Assembly: GCA_934045075.1 (NCBI GenBank)
Contig: OW203732.1
Location: 20,750,279 to 20,814,278, forward strand
Source of the DNA: Yponomeuta sedellus
Taxonomy: Eukaryota; Arthropoda; Insecta; Lepidoptera; Yponomeutidae
Direction: 5' to 3'
DNA length: 64,000 nt
Shown: positions 33,175-46,200 of the stretch, piece by piece
How the letters are laid out: every line of letters starts with the position of its first letter
How positions within the stretch are numbered: the first letter of the stretch is position 1
Program-made: the position numbers and the translations under genes
The notes under the pieces: model-generated
What the model was told of the DNA's origin: nothing
What the model saw: only the letters and a program-made list of their open reading frames with translations
Databases searched by the model: none

Positions 33175-33595
33175 TAATAATAATAATAATATTGGCCTTT
33201 TTGCATCTACTTAATGAGATGATTTATACAGCGTCCAGTGGTATCTTCACTCACACTAGATGGGTGAAGGGACCACTCCGACGCTGTAGTGCCTGGGACA
33301 TGGTTTTATAGATGGTGTAGGCTTGCCCAGCACCTATACCACCCTGACAGCTTAGTCGGCCTAGCCCACAGGAAAGACTAGTCAATACGTGCGGAGCCAA
33401 CCAAGCCGCGGGTTTCCTCACGATGTTTTCCTTCACCGTTAGCGTGTGGTATAGCGACTACAAATTCGCAAATGTACGTAACTTTGAAATTAAACAAAGT
33501 CATTGGTACATGCCCGCACTCGGGATCGAACCTGGGGCTCTCGCTTGCCAGTCTATGGTTCTACCCACTGAGCTACCACCGCTTGCCAACCAACG
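33175..33595 (-). mobile_element. tRNA-headed SINE, family D, full length
   Basis: Minus-strand copy. tRNA-like head at 33500-33592 (tcgggatcgaacctggggct, actgagctaccaccgctt), body in the middle and an att-repeat tail at 33165-33192. Head-to-head with 33663-34068. Confidence 0.78.
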
Positions 33596-33662
33596 ATTTA
33601 CCAACGATTATATTACATAGAATATAATAGGTATTATTTAATATAATCACTTACATGTATAT

Positions 33663-34068
33663 AGGAGCGGTGGTAGCTCAGTGGGTAGAACCATGGACTG
33701 GCAAGCGAGAGCCCCAGGTTCGATCCCGAGTGCGGGCATATACCAATGACTTTGTTTAATTTCAAAGTTAGGTACATTTGCGAATTTGTAGTCGCAATAC
33801 CACACGCTAACGGTGAAGGAAAACATCGTAAGGAAACCCGCGGCTTGGTTGGCTCCGCACGTATTGACTATAGTCTTTCCTGTGGGCTAGGCCGACTAAG
33901 CTGTCAGGATGGTATAGGTGCTGGGCAAGCCTATACCATGTACAAAACCATGTCCCAGGCACTACAGCGTCGGAGTGGTCCCTTCACCCATCTAGTGTGA
34001 GTGAAGATACCACTGGACGCTGTATAAATCATCTCATTAAGTAGATGCAAAAAGGCCAATAATAAGCA
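33663..34068 (+). mobile_element. tRNA-headed SINE, family D, full length
   Basis: Plus-strand copy starting ggagcggtggtagctcagtg and ending gtagatgcaaaaaggccaat. Nearly the mirror of 33175-33595 across a spacer of about 65 bp. Confidence 0.78.
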
Positions 34069-34746
34069 TGTACAGTGTTCCTCGGCATTGTCCGTGTTTT
34101 TACTTTGTAAAATTTATTTTTTAATATAGAGCAACCTCTGGAAGCATTATAATCTTATAGGTACAAAAGATTTTTAGCCTCCAGAACAAGAAAACTTTTG
34201 TGTACTTTTTTAATATGAAATAAACAGTTAATTTTTTTTTACCCGCTGAGATACCACCGACTGAGGTATCACTGACTTTACTGCATAAAAATAATTCAAA
34301 ACACATTGTGTTACTATCTCATTATGTAACTTTCTAGGTAAGGTAGTTCCCAAGGCAGAGTGAACCAGAGAAAAGCCACCAATAATCAAAGTAATAGGCT
34401 ATTCTTTTAAGTCGACGTCAAGGCCGAAGACAGGCGCGATACGAGCTCGGTAATAAACGAGGTTTATTTTATTTATATTATACCTAACCAATAAATTATC
34501 TGACCAGTAACCATTATATTTACGATACCTTCGGTCCCTTATTAATGGAAAGCACGAGCCGCAGGAGATATAAGATATAAGTTCAGAAGCTTCAATTCAC
34601 GGGTTAATGTCACGAAAATGTGGTCCAGGGTTTCACAACAGGCTGTAATAATAAAATATTTCTGAATTGGACCGCATACATAGACGACTTAGCTTACGTG
34701 CTAAAGAGAACTTTAAATAGGTTATTTATCTTCTGATAGTAGGAAT

Positions 34747-35088
34747 CCCTTGTATGTCCCCACTGTAGGGGCACGGGTCTCCTCCTGCATCGCAGAAAGG
34801 TTAGGCCATACTCCACCGTACGGTGGAGAATTGTAAGACACTGGCGGGCCTTACTGTCAGAAGTTATCAAGACGCCCATAAGGCCTCTGACATGGCTTAA
34901 CGACTGCCATTACATGACAGCCGGCACCAACGGCTTAACGTGCCTTGCGAAGCACGGACGCGGTCGGAAAGATGCCACTTGCGGTAGTCACGGGACGGTC
35001 ACCCATCCTGCACCTGACCGCGCCTGTCATTGCTTAACTCAAGTGATCGATTCTAGTCACTCTGTTCGACTAGGCCACGAGCGCTTCG
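34747..35088 (-). mobile_element. 5S-like SINE, full length
   Basis: Minus-strand copy with the complete head: its complement reads ttaagcaatgacaggcgcgg then gatgggtgaccgtcccgtga. These align with the 5S rRNA internal control region. Confidence 0.75.
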
Positions 35089-35782
35089 CTATATCTTAGA
35101 CTTTGTTTTTTTTTGCCGAATATCAACATAATGCCCGCCGTATGGCCCGCCTACGTAAATGAATTACCTACGCAAGGCAGATGAATTAAATAAAGATTAA
35201 TTCGTGACAGTTTATCGTTGCCTTTGATTCATTGTGATAAGAAAGTGAGGCTTGCGAGGTGTGTATAGATCGTCAAGTCTAAAAGTAGTATAATTATTTT
35301 ATCTCAATTTTATTTACCTACTTACAATATGCAACCTTGGCTTGCTTTTATCGGTACTGTTATCTGACAATGCCCACTTTATTTAATGCCACAGGTATCT
35401 ACGTAGTATCTACGTAACTTTCACATTTCGGTGCAAAACTTTTTATTTCGTGCTTTAGACTATGGACTGACACTTATATAAGGTAAACCAATTAACCGCC
35501 CATTAACCATCTCATACTTTTTGTAACTTTGTGTAAAGTAGTTTAAGCCACATTTGAAATCGTAAGAAATCAAAGCACGAACATGTTCTCGATCCAATTT
35601 TTAATGAGACAAGAAAATTTGAATTGACTCTCAAAAAAATGCGGAGGGAAATTTGAAAATCGAACACCAGTATTTTTACTTTTAAATAATCGACGTTTTC
35701 AAAACAATTAGGTACAAGTGGCCATAAGTGTCTTATACATAAAAACTATTTTTCGCAAAACTTTCTGAGTGGCCCAGTACAT

Positions 35783-36035
35783 ACATAACCTCACGCCTGT
35801 ATCCCAGAGGGGTAGGCAGAGTCCAGGGACTGCCGCTTGCCACGATCCTGACAGATCACCTTCGCTTCATCAACGTTCATAAGTCGTGCATGCGCGCACG
35901 CCGGTTCCGGGTACCTTTTATCTTCCCCTTCTAATAAATCCCCTATTTGGTCTATGCATTTCCGCCTGGGACGTCCCTTACCAGCCCTTCCACACACTTT
36001 CGCAATATATAGGTATTTGTTTCGTCAATCTTTCT
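35783..36035 (-). mobile_element. LINE 3' fragment, family also at 59015-59285
   Basis: Read leftward it encodes GRAGKGRPRRKCIDQIGDLLEG and LMNVDEAKVICQDR, followed by SAYPSGIQA and a stop. Nearly the same sequence occurs at 59015-59285. Confidence 0.65.
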
Positions 36036-36187
36036 TCCTTTATTTTTTATTATTATATAATTGTTTATTATTTTATTTTGTAAGTAAAGGTCGATCTATC
36101 GACTGCAATCTCAACTCTACGAATACTAATAGAGTTTAGATTGGAACTCAATAAGGTGGTTCGGGGTGATATCTAGCGCCACCAATG

Positions 36188-36720
36188 GAATACGAAATCA
36201 TAAAAAACATCCTCTACGCGGCAGAGACGTGGTGCATGTACCGCCGCCACATACGAGCGCTTGACAGATTTCACCTAAAAGGTCTTCGTGACATTCTGAA
36301 CATCAAATGGTCCGATCGTGTCAGGAACACAGATATTCTCAGGCGTGGGAATGTGTGCGGAGTGGAGGCCTACCTCATGCGAAGGCAGGGTGTGGGCACG
36401 TATCTCGAATGCCCGAAGAAAGGTAGGCCAAGCGCATCTTTTACTCAGAACTTGAAGAAGGCAAGCGTAAAAGCGGAGGCCAGTATCTGAGATACAAAGA
36501 TGTGCTGAAGAGGCATATGAAAGAGTGCGGGATCGAGCCTACGACATGGGAATTGCAAGCTGCTAGTCGCTCTGAATGGAGGCGAAAAGTTAAAATAAAG
36601 GTTAACGACTTTGAAAATAAACGAAGGCACGAGCTTGATTTACGACGGGAACATTTAAAAAACAAAGCGCCTTCGATTTTTCGTACAATTATGTAAATGG
36701 AGTCCTCACATGTGGCACCT
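36188..36720 (+). mobile_element. LINE C-terminal fragment (RTE-like), frameshifted
   Basis: Encodes [40 protein letters not shown] and EAYLMRRQ, then in another frame LKRHMKECGIEPTTWELQAASRSEWRRK. This is the C-terminal region of a non-LTR retrotransposon protein common in insect genomes. It interrupts a MITE-like repeat whose ends are near 36148 and 37410. Confidence 0.72.
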
Positions 36721-36887
36721 GCCTTCGGACGTTTACTGCAAAAATTGGTTACATTAGTCATGTGAGGACGCACCAGTAACACAAAACAGAATTGGACGCC
36801 GTTGCCGAAATCGGCATGGAAGGCATCATCAAAAAATCATAACTTGAATTATAATAAGTTTTTATCTAAAAGTGAACATGAGAAATC

Positions 36888-37012
36888 TTTATACTATTTT
36901 TATTTTTAATACACCAACCCGTGCTAAGGACAAATTTAAAAACCTATTTAAAGGCTAAAAATTTCACCCATGCCGGGATTCGAACCCGCAACCTCTGGCT
37001 ATCCGTGCCAGA
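36888..37012 (-). repeat. tRNA-like-core repeat, truncated
   Basis: Minus-strand outer arm plus half the core, broken at ggctatccgtgccag. Confidence 0.62.
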
Positions 37013-37484
37013 AATCTTAACAACTGTGGCAACTATTTTTAGAACCTAATTTTTAGTCTAGAACCTAGGATTAATGTAACCTAGTCTAGAACCTAGGATT
37101 AAAAATCTAGTACTTTAATACTACATTCTAGGCTACATGTTTTAAAAATGTTGCGTGCCCTACAAGGGTCCACAAAGATCTTATCAAATAACTGTTAAGT
37201 TATATTATAATGTAACAACCTTGAAACTTGTGGAATGCAATAAAGTATTGAGTATTGAGTAAAATAGTTATCACAGATATTAAGATTTTTGATGTATGCC
37301 TACTTTTTGAAAAAAAAAACGTATTATCACACAGCATTTACAACGTATTATAAAACAAGTTATGTTTTTATTCCATTGCTGGCGCTAGTTTGCGCCCCTA
37401 AGCGCCTTCATGCAGTAACACTGGCGCCACCAATGGAAAAATCTGTTTTTACAGAAAGAGTGAGTCAGTTTTTGGAGTGCATAT

Positions 37485-37685
37485 TGAGGTGCGAATCCCA
37501 GGTATTGATCAGTCTTTCCTGTGGGCTATTCCGTCTAAGCTCTCAGGATGGTATAGGTGCTGGGCAAGCCTACACCATCTAAAAAACAATGTCCCAGGCA
37601 CTGCAGCGTCCGAGTGGCCCCTTAACCCATTTAGCGTCAGTGAAGATACCACTGGACTTCATTACGTAGATGCAAACGCCAATGT
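37485..37685 (+). mobile_element. SINE family D fragment ending in a microsatellite
   Basis: Body sequence from tcccaggtattgatcagtct to gtagatgcaaacgccaatgt, passing directly into the (tatg)n array. Confidence 0.65.
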
Positions 37686-37878
37686 ATTGTATGTATGTAT
37701 GTATGTATGTATGTATGTATGTATGTATGTATGTATGTATGTATGTATGTATGTATGTATGTATGTATGTATGTATGTATGTATGTATGTATGTATGTAT
37801 GTATGTATGTATGTATGTATGTATGTATGTATGTATGTATGTATGTATGTACGTACGTACGTATGTATGTATGTATGT
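37685..37878. repeat. (ATGT)n microsatellite
   Basis: About 48 tetranucleotide units, with three GTAC variants near 37850. Grown from the end of a SINE. Confidence 0.95.
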
Positions 37879-37879
37879 A

Positions 37880-39110
37880 TGCAATAAAAGCAAAAACATC
37901 TTTCTTTGTCTATAAAAATCGATTTTCGTAAACATATTCCTTCTATTTCTGGAAATGGAAATGACGCCAGACCTTGATGTTTCATCACAAGACGGGGACT
38001 TTTATTTATCCCCAGTCGCGCATATAAATGCGTACAGAAATTATCGCCAAATCAAAATCTAGCATTCGAAACTAACCTTTATGGCACTCGCAATAAGAGA
38101 TGGGATCGTCGGTGGCCGCTACTAGGCATACTTGACCGTGCGGGATTTACGCGAGATGTTCTTTATACAGGGTGTGTGTAAAGAACATTCTTGCAAATAG
38201 AAATAGCCTATTTCACAGGTTTCTGAAAACTGACATAGATTTTTCGTTGGTACTTAATAAGTGCTCTGAAAGCAAAGAATGACATTATACCAACAAGACA
38301 CATCACAGAAACAAAATAGGTAACCAGATAAATTTACCATAATATGAGCACAACAGAAATGAACGAAATATACAATAAACGAAACAAAAAAAGACATAGG
38401 TTTAGCCAGTGGTGTGTCTAAATTGCCACAAAAGGCAGTTGACTCATGCTGAGGGAGTGAGCCCTCAACGCTGATTTAAAAGTGATATTTTTTAAATCGT
38501 TTGTGTATTTTATGTAAAGAAACGCAAATAAAAATTAAAATAAACCGCCAAAACGCTCTTGAGCAATATGGCGTCGCACAGGAATTAGTGACGTCATTGG
38601 TCAGTAAACAAACAAACGTGAAGCCAGCGCTCGAGTTTAATGTAAAACGAAAGTGAAAGCCGCTACCTTCGGCCGGTAGTGTAGTGGACAAGAGGCAGCG
38701 AGAAAACAAACTCCACTCTGACCATCTCTTCTGAAGTCATCCATCATACACCTCATACATCAGTTGCCACCTATACGTATGATAATATTCCATGATTGCC
38801 ATCAATAAGGAACTTTAAATGCCAAAGCATTAGTGAATTATTTTACAAAATTAGGGGAAACATAAGTGCTGCGGCCAGACACACGAACAGCACTCGTTCA
38901 CGAGCACAACACAGTATTTTGACACCTTGTAGGATGCCAGCGTCTGCACAGCTATGACGTAGGGTTCAGACTACGAAACCTGGCTTCAGTCCAAGCGTGT
39001 GGTCTATAAGAGACATCCTTCCAGAATTGAAACAGTGCGAGTGCCTACGTAATTGCGATTTTGTATCTTGATGCTGCTCCGTTGTCATTGTGACTTGTGA
39101 AATCAATTTT
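37880..39110. other. Intergenic; contains a repeat shared with 42130-42220
   Basis: The block gcgtcgcacaggaattagtg at about 38571 recurs diverged at about 42174, so a low-copy repeat is likely. No gene recognised. Confidence 0.4.
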
Positions 39111-39111
39111 C

Positions 39112-39345
39112 AAGCGCTCGTGGCCTATCCAAACGAGTGAGAAGCGCTAGTGGCCGTGACTTTACTTGCTTCGCAACTTCGCAAGGCACGTTAAGACGTT
39201 GGTACCGGCTGTCATGTAATGGCAGTCGTCAAGCGATGTCAGAGGTCTTATAGGCGGCTTGATAACTTCTGACAGTAAGATTCGCCGCACCAACCCGGAC
39301 CCCATAGTGGAATATGGGAGAGGGGACATAGGTACAAGGGTTGAC
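39112..39345 (+). mobile_element. 5S-like SINE, internally deleted
   Basis: Head remnant gcgctcgtggcctatcc, then caaggcacgttaagacgttg, ttctgacagtaagattcgcc and a short tail. Confidence 0.6.
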
Positions 39346-39644
39346 ATCGATATCCACTATTCGCTTTTTTAGAACGACTGTTAGTCCGATAATAGTCGTT
39401 TCATTCACTAGTCTTGTGAATGAAACGACCATTATCGGACTAATATAATTCTATTGAACAACTATGCATTTCAAAGACTCGGACTGTACAGTGTGTAAGT
39501 CATGACATGATTATTATTGATTTTATAGTGGGTACATTCCATTTTTTTTTCCTGCTTTTTTATAGCCCCAGGAAAATAAACCTACATGAGCCAATACCGG
39601 TAATTACGTAGAAAATGTAACGATACTTCTTTATAGTTGGCTGG

Positions 39645-39815
39645 CACTTGGCATAGTTTAAATTATTAGAAGAATATCGCTACGTTTTGTTTATGTAGGT
39701 GTCAGTAGTGTTGAGACTCTCAGCTTGGCTAGGTTTTGGTGATAAAAAGATAATAAAAAGAAAGTATTATTGCTAAATCTAGAGTTTCCATAAGTAGTGC
39801 GCTACAGTAGGTACG
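39645..39815. repeat. Dispersed repeat, partner of 4905-5062
   Basis: Reverse complement of 4905-5062, with cgttttgtttatgtaggtgt and gctaaatctagagtttcc. Confidence 0.6.
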
Positions 39816-40739
39816 AGTACGTTAGTGGTAGTAAAAAATATTGTTTATTACACCATTAAATCGTAATTCAAATTATGACGGAATGCTCCCCAACTCGAAT
39901 AGCAGAGTAACTATTAATATCTAAATATTTACCCGACTGTTACAGAAGGAGGGTTATGTTTTTCAACAAGTTTATGTATGTTTGTATATTTCTTTTTTAA
40001 GCTCTGGAACCTAAACGGCTTAACGGATCTTTTATACCTAAATACCTAAAAATTCAATGGTATGAAAATTATCTATTTGCATAATTTAAGTAAATGAGTG
40101 CGTCCTGGCTCCCAAACTAGGATGCCCTGGGCTATGAGTAGCCAGGCACTTACGAGGTTAGGTCATAAAAATATGATTTTTTTCTATTTATAAATAACGA
40201 CATTTTACATACAGGCACATACATTGCTTCTGACCCCACACTAGGATACCCTGTGTCGTGGGAACCAGAAACAACGACATCACAAACATGTAAACATCCA
40301 AGACCTGGGGTTTTTTTTGTCCCCAGCCGAGGTTAAAACCCGGGACCTCTTGCATGGTAGGCAGATGCGCTAACGCAACGCCCCAGAGGTCGTCATGAAA
40401 TTACCTACTTTAAGTATTACCATTATTAACATTTTGTGCAGTTGGCTGTTTTTCGTTATTTTAAACAATTATGTTTTATGATAATATCTGGTAGTTAGCC
40501 AGTGTCGGCTAGGTCAACCTCACGATGGGCTGGTTGAGAGAGCGGAATGGGAGGTAAAGTGAATGCACTTACTTGGTGATGGTGGATGATGGCTCGCTTT
40601 AGCTGTTGGGCAGATGATGAGCGGTGATGGATGAGCTGATGCGTCCAGCGTACGGAGAACACTCCTGCACTGTTCACTTATAGTCTAATATTGTCAATAT
40701 ATTGTTCTTTGAGCTGATAAAGTTTCTTGGTCACCAAAT

Positions 40740-41080
40740 GTCTATCACTTCACGAGAATTCGAGCACTTATCACGCGCGTATGTCACCGTGCGAATGTGT
40801 GTGCAGATGGATGGATAAATTAGTAGCGAGCAAGCGGCACGAGCGACGGCACCGGAACGACTCAGTAATGAATGAGTGACCACAGATTCATGATTACGTC
40901 GCGTGATCGATTCTCGCGCGAACAATATCTCTAGGTCGGAATATTAATTGACTCTGTGACGACACGCCGATATTCACGCGGATAGTTAGTAATCAAATAA
41001 AGTGTTGCTGTAGGCTAGAAGTGCATCGCATGCGTGTGGTACATCACCATATCCGGTGACACAAAGGTGACTAACAATGC
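40740..41080 (-). mobile_element. Possible LTR of an unidentified retrotransposon
   Basis: Read leftward the segment runs TGTTAGTC ... GATAGACA, followed by ttTGGTGACCAAG, which resembles a primer-binding site, and a leader with a GTAAGT donor near 40565-40575. No coding region or second LTR is present. Confidence 0.3.
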
Positions 41081-41129
41081 TCGGGTTACCTGTTGCCATC
41101 GAAAGCGAGCGCTTTGACAATCAATGATA

Positions 41130-41400
41130 ATTTTAAAAACCTATCTAGAGGCTAAAAATTCCACCCATGCCGGGATTCGAACCCGCGACCTCTGGCTATC
41201 CGTACCAGCGCTCTACCAATTGAGCCAATGGGCGACTCACGGCATCAGTGAAATTTCGAACCTCTTTAAAATATTGTCTGTATTACGTACAGGCAGCGAC
41301 AACGACGGCTATCCGTGCCAGCGCTTTTTCCAACTGAGCTAATGGGCGACTCGCCGGCATCAGTGAAATTTCGAACCTCTTTACAACACTCTCTGTTTTA
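41130..41400 (-). repeat. tRNA-like-core repeat with partial tandem copy
   Basis: Arm and core at 41130-41245, then, after gcagcgacaacgac, a second partial core and arm at 41309-41395 in the same orientation. Confidence 0.65.
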
Positions 41401-41753
41401 AGAGCACACCGAGCTTTCGGCGCTAATCAATTTTAGGTATTCTATGCGGTCTGTGTATGTGTGCGTGAGCGGCCGTGGTCGGGCCAGTGCGCCGATTACA
41501 ACCCGCGCGCAGAAGGTTTGCCGATAACCCCGCCACCGCCACCCGATCAAACTGCCAATATTTACAAAATAAAACAACAAATACGATTTCAGATAACTTT
41601 ATTGAAAATATTCAAGAATAACGATAGACTTTTTTCCAAATTTTAAACATTTTTATTTTACTTATAAATTTGCTGTCGGTGGGTAAGGAGGTTCAATAAA
41701 GAAAAAGACTAAAACTATCGCATATTTTTCATTGGTGTTCTTGGAGTCCTCAG

Positions 41754-42058
41754 AGTGCTTAGTGCGAGTTTGACAGATCCAATCGAATAACTTTACTACC
41801 GCGTTAATCGAGCATTTAGTAGTGAGTATGAGTAAATTAACCGTTCGAACTGGCAAAAAGCTGTCACAGTACAACTCGCACTCGCATTTATTCGTGTTTT
41901 GGCTGGTAAACGTGTTCACTTCTCAACGTAAACCATTACAACTCGCACTCAGCAATTTTAATTTCCATACTTGTCGCTAGGTGGCGCTTCCTCGATGCCA
42001 TAGAAATATGAGTTTAAGTTAACGCGATCGAGTAGTTAAAAAACTCGCACTAAGCACT
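41754..42058. mobile_element. MITE, about 305 bp, copy 2
   Basis: Same termini and interior as 31345-31655, including the block cttgtcgctaggtggcgctt. This is the best evidence that it is a discrete mobile unit. No convincing target duplication was read. Confidence 0.75.
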
Positions 42059-43190
42059 CAGAAAGTGGTCATTTAAAATTCTTCATTCAAGGTCATTAAA
42101 AATTTCTTCTAAAAAAGGCAAACGAAAATTTACTTTTGAAACAACCCGCCAAACGTTATCTTAGACAATATTGCGTCGCACAGGAATTATCACGTCACAT
42201 GGCAGTATACAAACCGATTAATGTAAGAACGATATGAATGGCCGACGCCATTTTTACTTAACTGTGACGTCATTATATAATCGGCCGATCCAAGCCGTTA
42301 TCGATACAATTGCTGCAGATAATTATCAAATTTTATCCCGTGTGTTTTTAATAAATAATGTTTTTTTTTTAGTTAAAATGCCTTATGGCAGTTTTAAGGC
42401 TCATAATACTGTTGTACTACATAATACTCGTTAAATAATTCTCTTTTTTTTACACTGTCAAAAAGCGTATTGTTTTTAAACTTTATAGATATTCAATAAA
42501 GTGGACTCAATAATATAACATCGCAAAACGGCTTAATATAGTAAAAACGTCGATGTCAAACGTGGTAAAAAATCGACCTTTTATTTTTTATCAACTAAAA
42601 AAAAAAGATTATCAATTCAATATTTAGAATTTCACAATATTCACAAATGTCTGTCAGTGTGGGCTTCTAAACACGTGTGCCATATTTTGTAACTGTATAT
42701 TTTCTCGATATCGATAATCATTCTTTTTGGTTGGATTATATATTTTTCAACTTATGAACAGTGCAGGTTTTATCAAAATCAGTTTAATAATTTTAAGATA
42801 TAGGCTAATAATATTTTTAGATAACAATGATTCAACGATGCAATTCATTGCGACGCTAAGTAATTGATATTATCATTTACAAAACATTTAGATTAGTAAT
42901 AGCTTGATATTAGAGGAACAAATGATAGAAAAATAACAAATAAAAAAGTAATTTAAAGATATTCAATCGATCATCATCATCATTCAGCCACAAGAAGTCC
43001 ACTGCTGGACATAGGCCTCCTCCATGGATTTCCAAAAAGACCGGTCGGAAGCGGTATATTTAAAAGTATATTTTGAAGTCGGAGCTATAGGCTATTAAAG
43101 TACACAAAAGGACACAGACACTTCAAAACAATATATTCTTTAGTAACTGTCCTGTTTCAAGTCACTTAATGAAATTATTTCTTTATTTCT
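42059..43190. other. Intergenic 3' flank of the transposase-nuclease gene
   Basis: A repeat shared with 38550-38640, an RTE-type tail near 42970-43020 (agtccactgctggacatagg), otherwise AT-rich with no frame worth reporting. Confidence 0.4.
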
Positions 43191-43204
43191 ATTTTTAAGC
43201 CCAT

Positions 43205-43211
43205 TTTATTT
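43205..43211 (-). terminator. Candidate polyadenylation signal of the transposase-nuclease gene
   Basis: AATAAA on the minus strand about 20 bases past the TAA that ends the open frame at 43231. Confidence 0.4.
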
Positions 43212-43230
43212 TTTTTAAACTTAAAGAAAA

Positions 43231-46200
43231 TTAACTTTTGACCTTTTTCTGCTTTGCTTCTGGCATAACAATCGCAGATTGCATAGTTCTTTTCCGTTTT
43301 GCCGACTCTTTCTCCTGTATGGCGTCCAAAATATATTGTGGCTCTCGAATTTCCATTTTTCTGTCCAGCCTTGAATCGATTATTTCTGGTAGTAAGCAAT
43401 CAAAGTAAAACGTTGTTAATTTTGTTTCCATACGGTTCTTCCAGAATTCGTCATCTCTTTTAATTGCTTCTATTTTCAAATCTTTTTCTGTCCACACAAC
43501 AAATAAACATATCTCTTTTTTAGTAATGTGGAGCTGACCTTGCACCTGGTAGAACCAATCATGTTGTTTATTTATGATCAAATTCCCATTCTTCTCTTGA
43601 TTCCAGAAACGAATTTTTTTTTGTGCTATACCATCTGCGACTGTAATGTCCTTAGAAGAATATGGACACTTGATTTCAATAATTTTATCACCTACTAATC
43701 CGTCTGGACTTGCCGCCAAAAATGGCAGTTCATGGTCGACGAATAATCCACATGTATGTATTTCATTGAACTTTTCTTCTTCGTCGAGTTTTAGTACTTC
43801 AGCCAATTGTTCCAATGCAATATGTTCGTGTTCCTTTCCATAACGAACAGATTTTATGTAGCTCAGATCACTCGTTACATTAACTAGACTTTTTACGAGA
43901 GGCGCACATTTTATAAGGCCTCTTTTGCATACCTTTCCGAAGGTAGAAGCAGTGAGACGTAACTTTCTCTCTTGGTGCCATTCAATTGAATCTCCTTGCA
44001 GAACTGTTCTTTTTTCAAGAGACTGGCGATCCTCATCAGAAAGACGAATTTTCTTCATGTGCTCTGATTTGGCAAAGTCAAAGTCAGCTTGTTCCAGATC
44101 TGGCTTTTGACAAGAGTCGCCATAATATTTGTCACTGGTTTTGTTGGTGCACTTTTTTACAACAAAAGATTTAGATAGTCTCCGTCGACAATCTGCAATT
44201 CGTTTTTTATTACGTTTAATCTCTAACCGTTTTACAATAGCATTAGGACTTCGCATCAAAATCTTTTTGCAAATATACGATTGTGGTTTTTTAGAATTAA
44301 ATGATACGACTGATCCAGCACAGCGACCTGTATAAGACTGGCGGCTTGAATAATTAATTCGTTTACCACCCACGAATTTTGCTATAATGCTGTTGAATAC
44401 TTCTGCGATATTACTATTTACATCATGTATTAGGCTTTTTGCATTGTTTACTAGTCTGGACATGATTTTCATGATAGCAGTAAAAATATTGCTAGACTTC
44501 ATTTCAGCAACAAAATTTTGTTCATTTTGATCGACATTTTCGCAAAAGTAAGGTTTGCATAATTCGTGATTTCCAAAAACATGGTTTGGTGCATTTATTA
44601 GATCTTGTTTTAGGTCAATTACTTTTTGGTTGAAATTTGCATGTTTGGAATTTATATGTTTGACAGCCCCTTTAACTGATCTACGTAAGCGCAGTATATT
44701 TTTTCCAAGAAGTCTGCGATATTTAATTGGATAGCAAGTGTTCTTTGTTAACTCTTCAAGTTTTGTGCAAAAGTTTCTCAATAGGTGATTAGTACATTCA
44801 ATTTTTTCCACCAACAATGTTCCGTAAGGTTTTGCTTCTAATATGCTCTTGTATGTGCTGGAGTCCCCATCAGCAATTAATTTCGAATAAATCAAGCCCT
44901 GATTTGGTAAAGAATTTTTAAAGCCTTCGACTATTGCAACTGATTCCATACCACTTGAGGATCCTTCGTAATTTTTAAAACACGTGTGATCAGGAGCTGG
45001 ATTTTTTTTGTTCTCTGACCGTGCACAAATCATACAATATTTGTTTTTTACTGCCATGTAAAGGACTTTTTTTGTTCTGTAACCAATAATTACAACAGCA
45101 CCCGACAAAGCGTTATAATTCTTTTTGAATGATCTTTTAGACCAACATCCATCAGCAACCACGGTAATCATAGGTACTCCATCTGCAGTAACATTACCAT
45201 CTCGAACGGCTAAATCGTACTCTTCTTTTGCTGCTTCTTCCATACATTTTTCTTTTGCCGTTTCCCATAGTTCACATACTCTTGCATGACACTTAGCATA
45301 CAAATGATCGGACATAGAAGGTATTTCAAGTGAAGCAGACACTTGTTCTAAACCCGCATATCCTGCACCTATAGACATGACACCACTTACCGCATTTTCG
45401 TTGAGATCAAGTTCTTTTTTATCATTTGATTTTTTACAATTCTGTAAACTTAATTTACTGTTGCACATTTTGCAAACAAACTCAAATGTTGACACAAATC
45501 CCTTTCTTTTTTCGCCAACTAATTTCAAATGATTAAAGTTACAATCTAACGGAGAATTATGATGTGAAATTTCTTGCAACTGTTCAAATAAATACATGAA
45601 ATCTACAACTCTATTTCCACTTATTCTGATCTCTTCCATTTTTTCTTCTGGTTTTATGATATAATCTTCGTTGTGTAGGTATGAATCAGCTGGTGAATGA
45701 GGTGTACAAAGCTAAAACGGAAACAAAATTTAATCAAAGACGCTTATTATACTATTTATCTATTAGTTTCAGTATACATAATTTTACAACTTACGTCGAG
45801 ATTATCTTGCATCCTATGTATACCACCGAGCCTCTCTATATTCTGTATTTCATCACACGGTAGCCTTAAATAAAAAAATATGTAAGATTTAAGTCAGCAA
45901 TAATTCTTTTTCAAAGGATTTTGAGTACAAGTGTATGAAACATTACTATTTTGGGAATATATATTGGACCACAGCGCACAAAGCATATCATATTTTATAT
46001 AAGCATAGCACTTAATCTTACTACAAAGCATTGCATTAAAAGTAAACTATTATGTATCAAATCACATGTCATATACATAAATAAATAAATATGTATGTTT
46101 GAAAATTGCCAGTCAGTAAGAGTTACTAATAATAATCAATATCGGACTTACTTCATGGCAATATTGCCTCTATGCGAGTTAGTCATGTCATTGTATATTT

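Larger units (their letters stand above)
36148..37445. mobile_element. Composite MITE-like repeat with LINE and tRNA-like inserts
   Basis: Left end aaggtggttcggggtgatat, internal agttatcacagatattaaga and right end region ccattgctggcgctagtttg match 9133-9543; interrupted at 36188 (LINE) and 36888 (tRNA-like repeat). Confidence 0.5.

Noticed and set aside
37695..37931. Frames of repeated MYVC / HTYI (also 59862-60131)
   Set aside because: Pure translation of (ATGT)n microsatellites.
40495..40677. Minus-strand 60-residue frame (MNSAGVFSVRW...) as a gene
   Set aside because: It lies next to a possible LTR and leader; no homologous domain and no supported downstream exon.
42234..42434. Plus-strand 66-residue frame
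   Set aside because: Short, crosses a T-run and a likely repeat, and has no recognisable feature.
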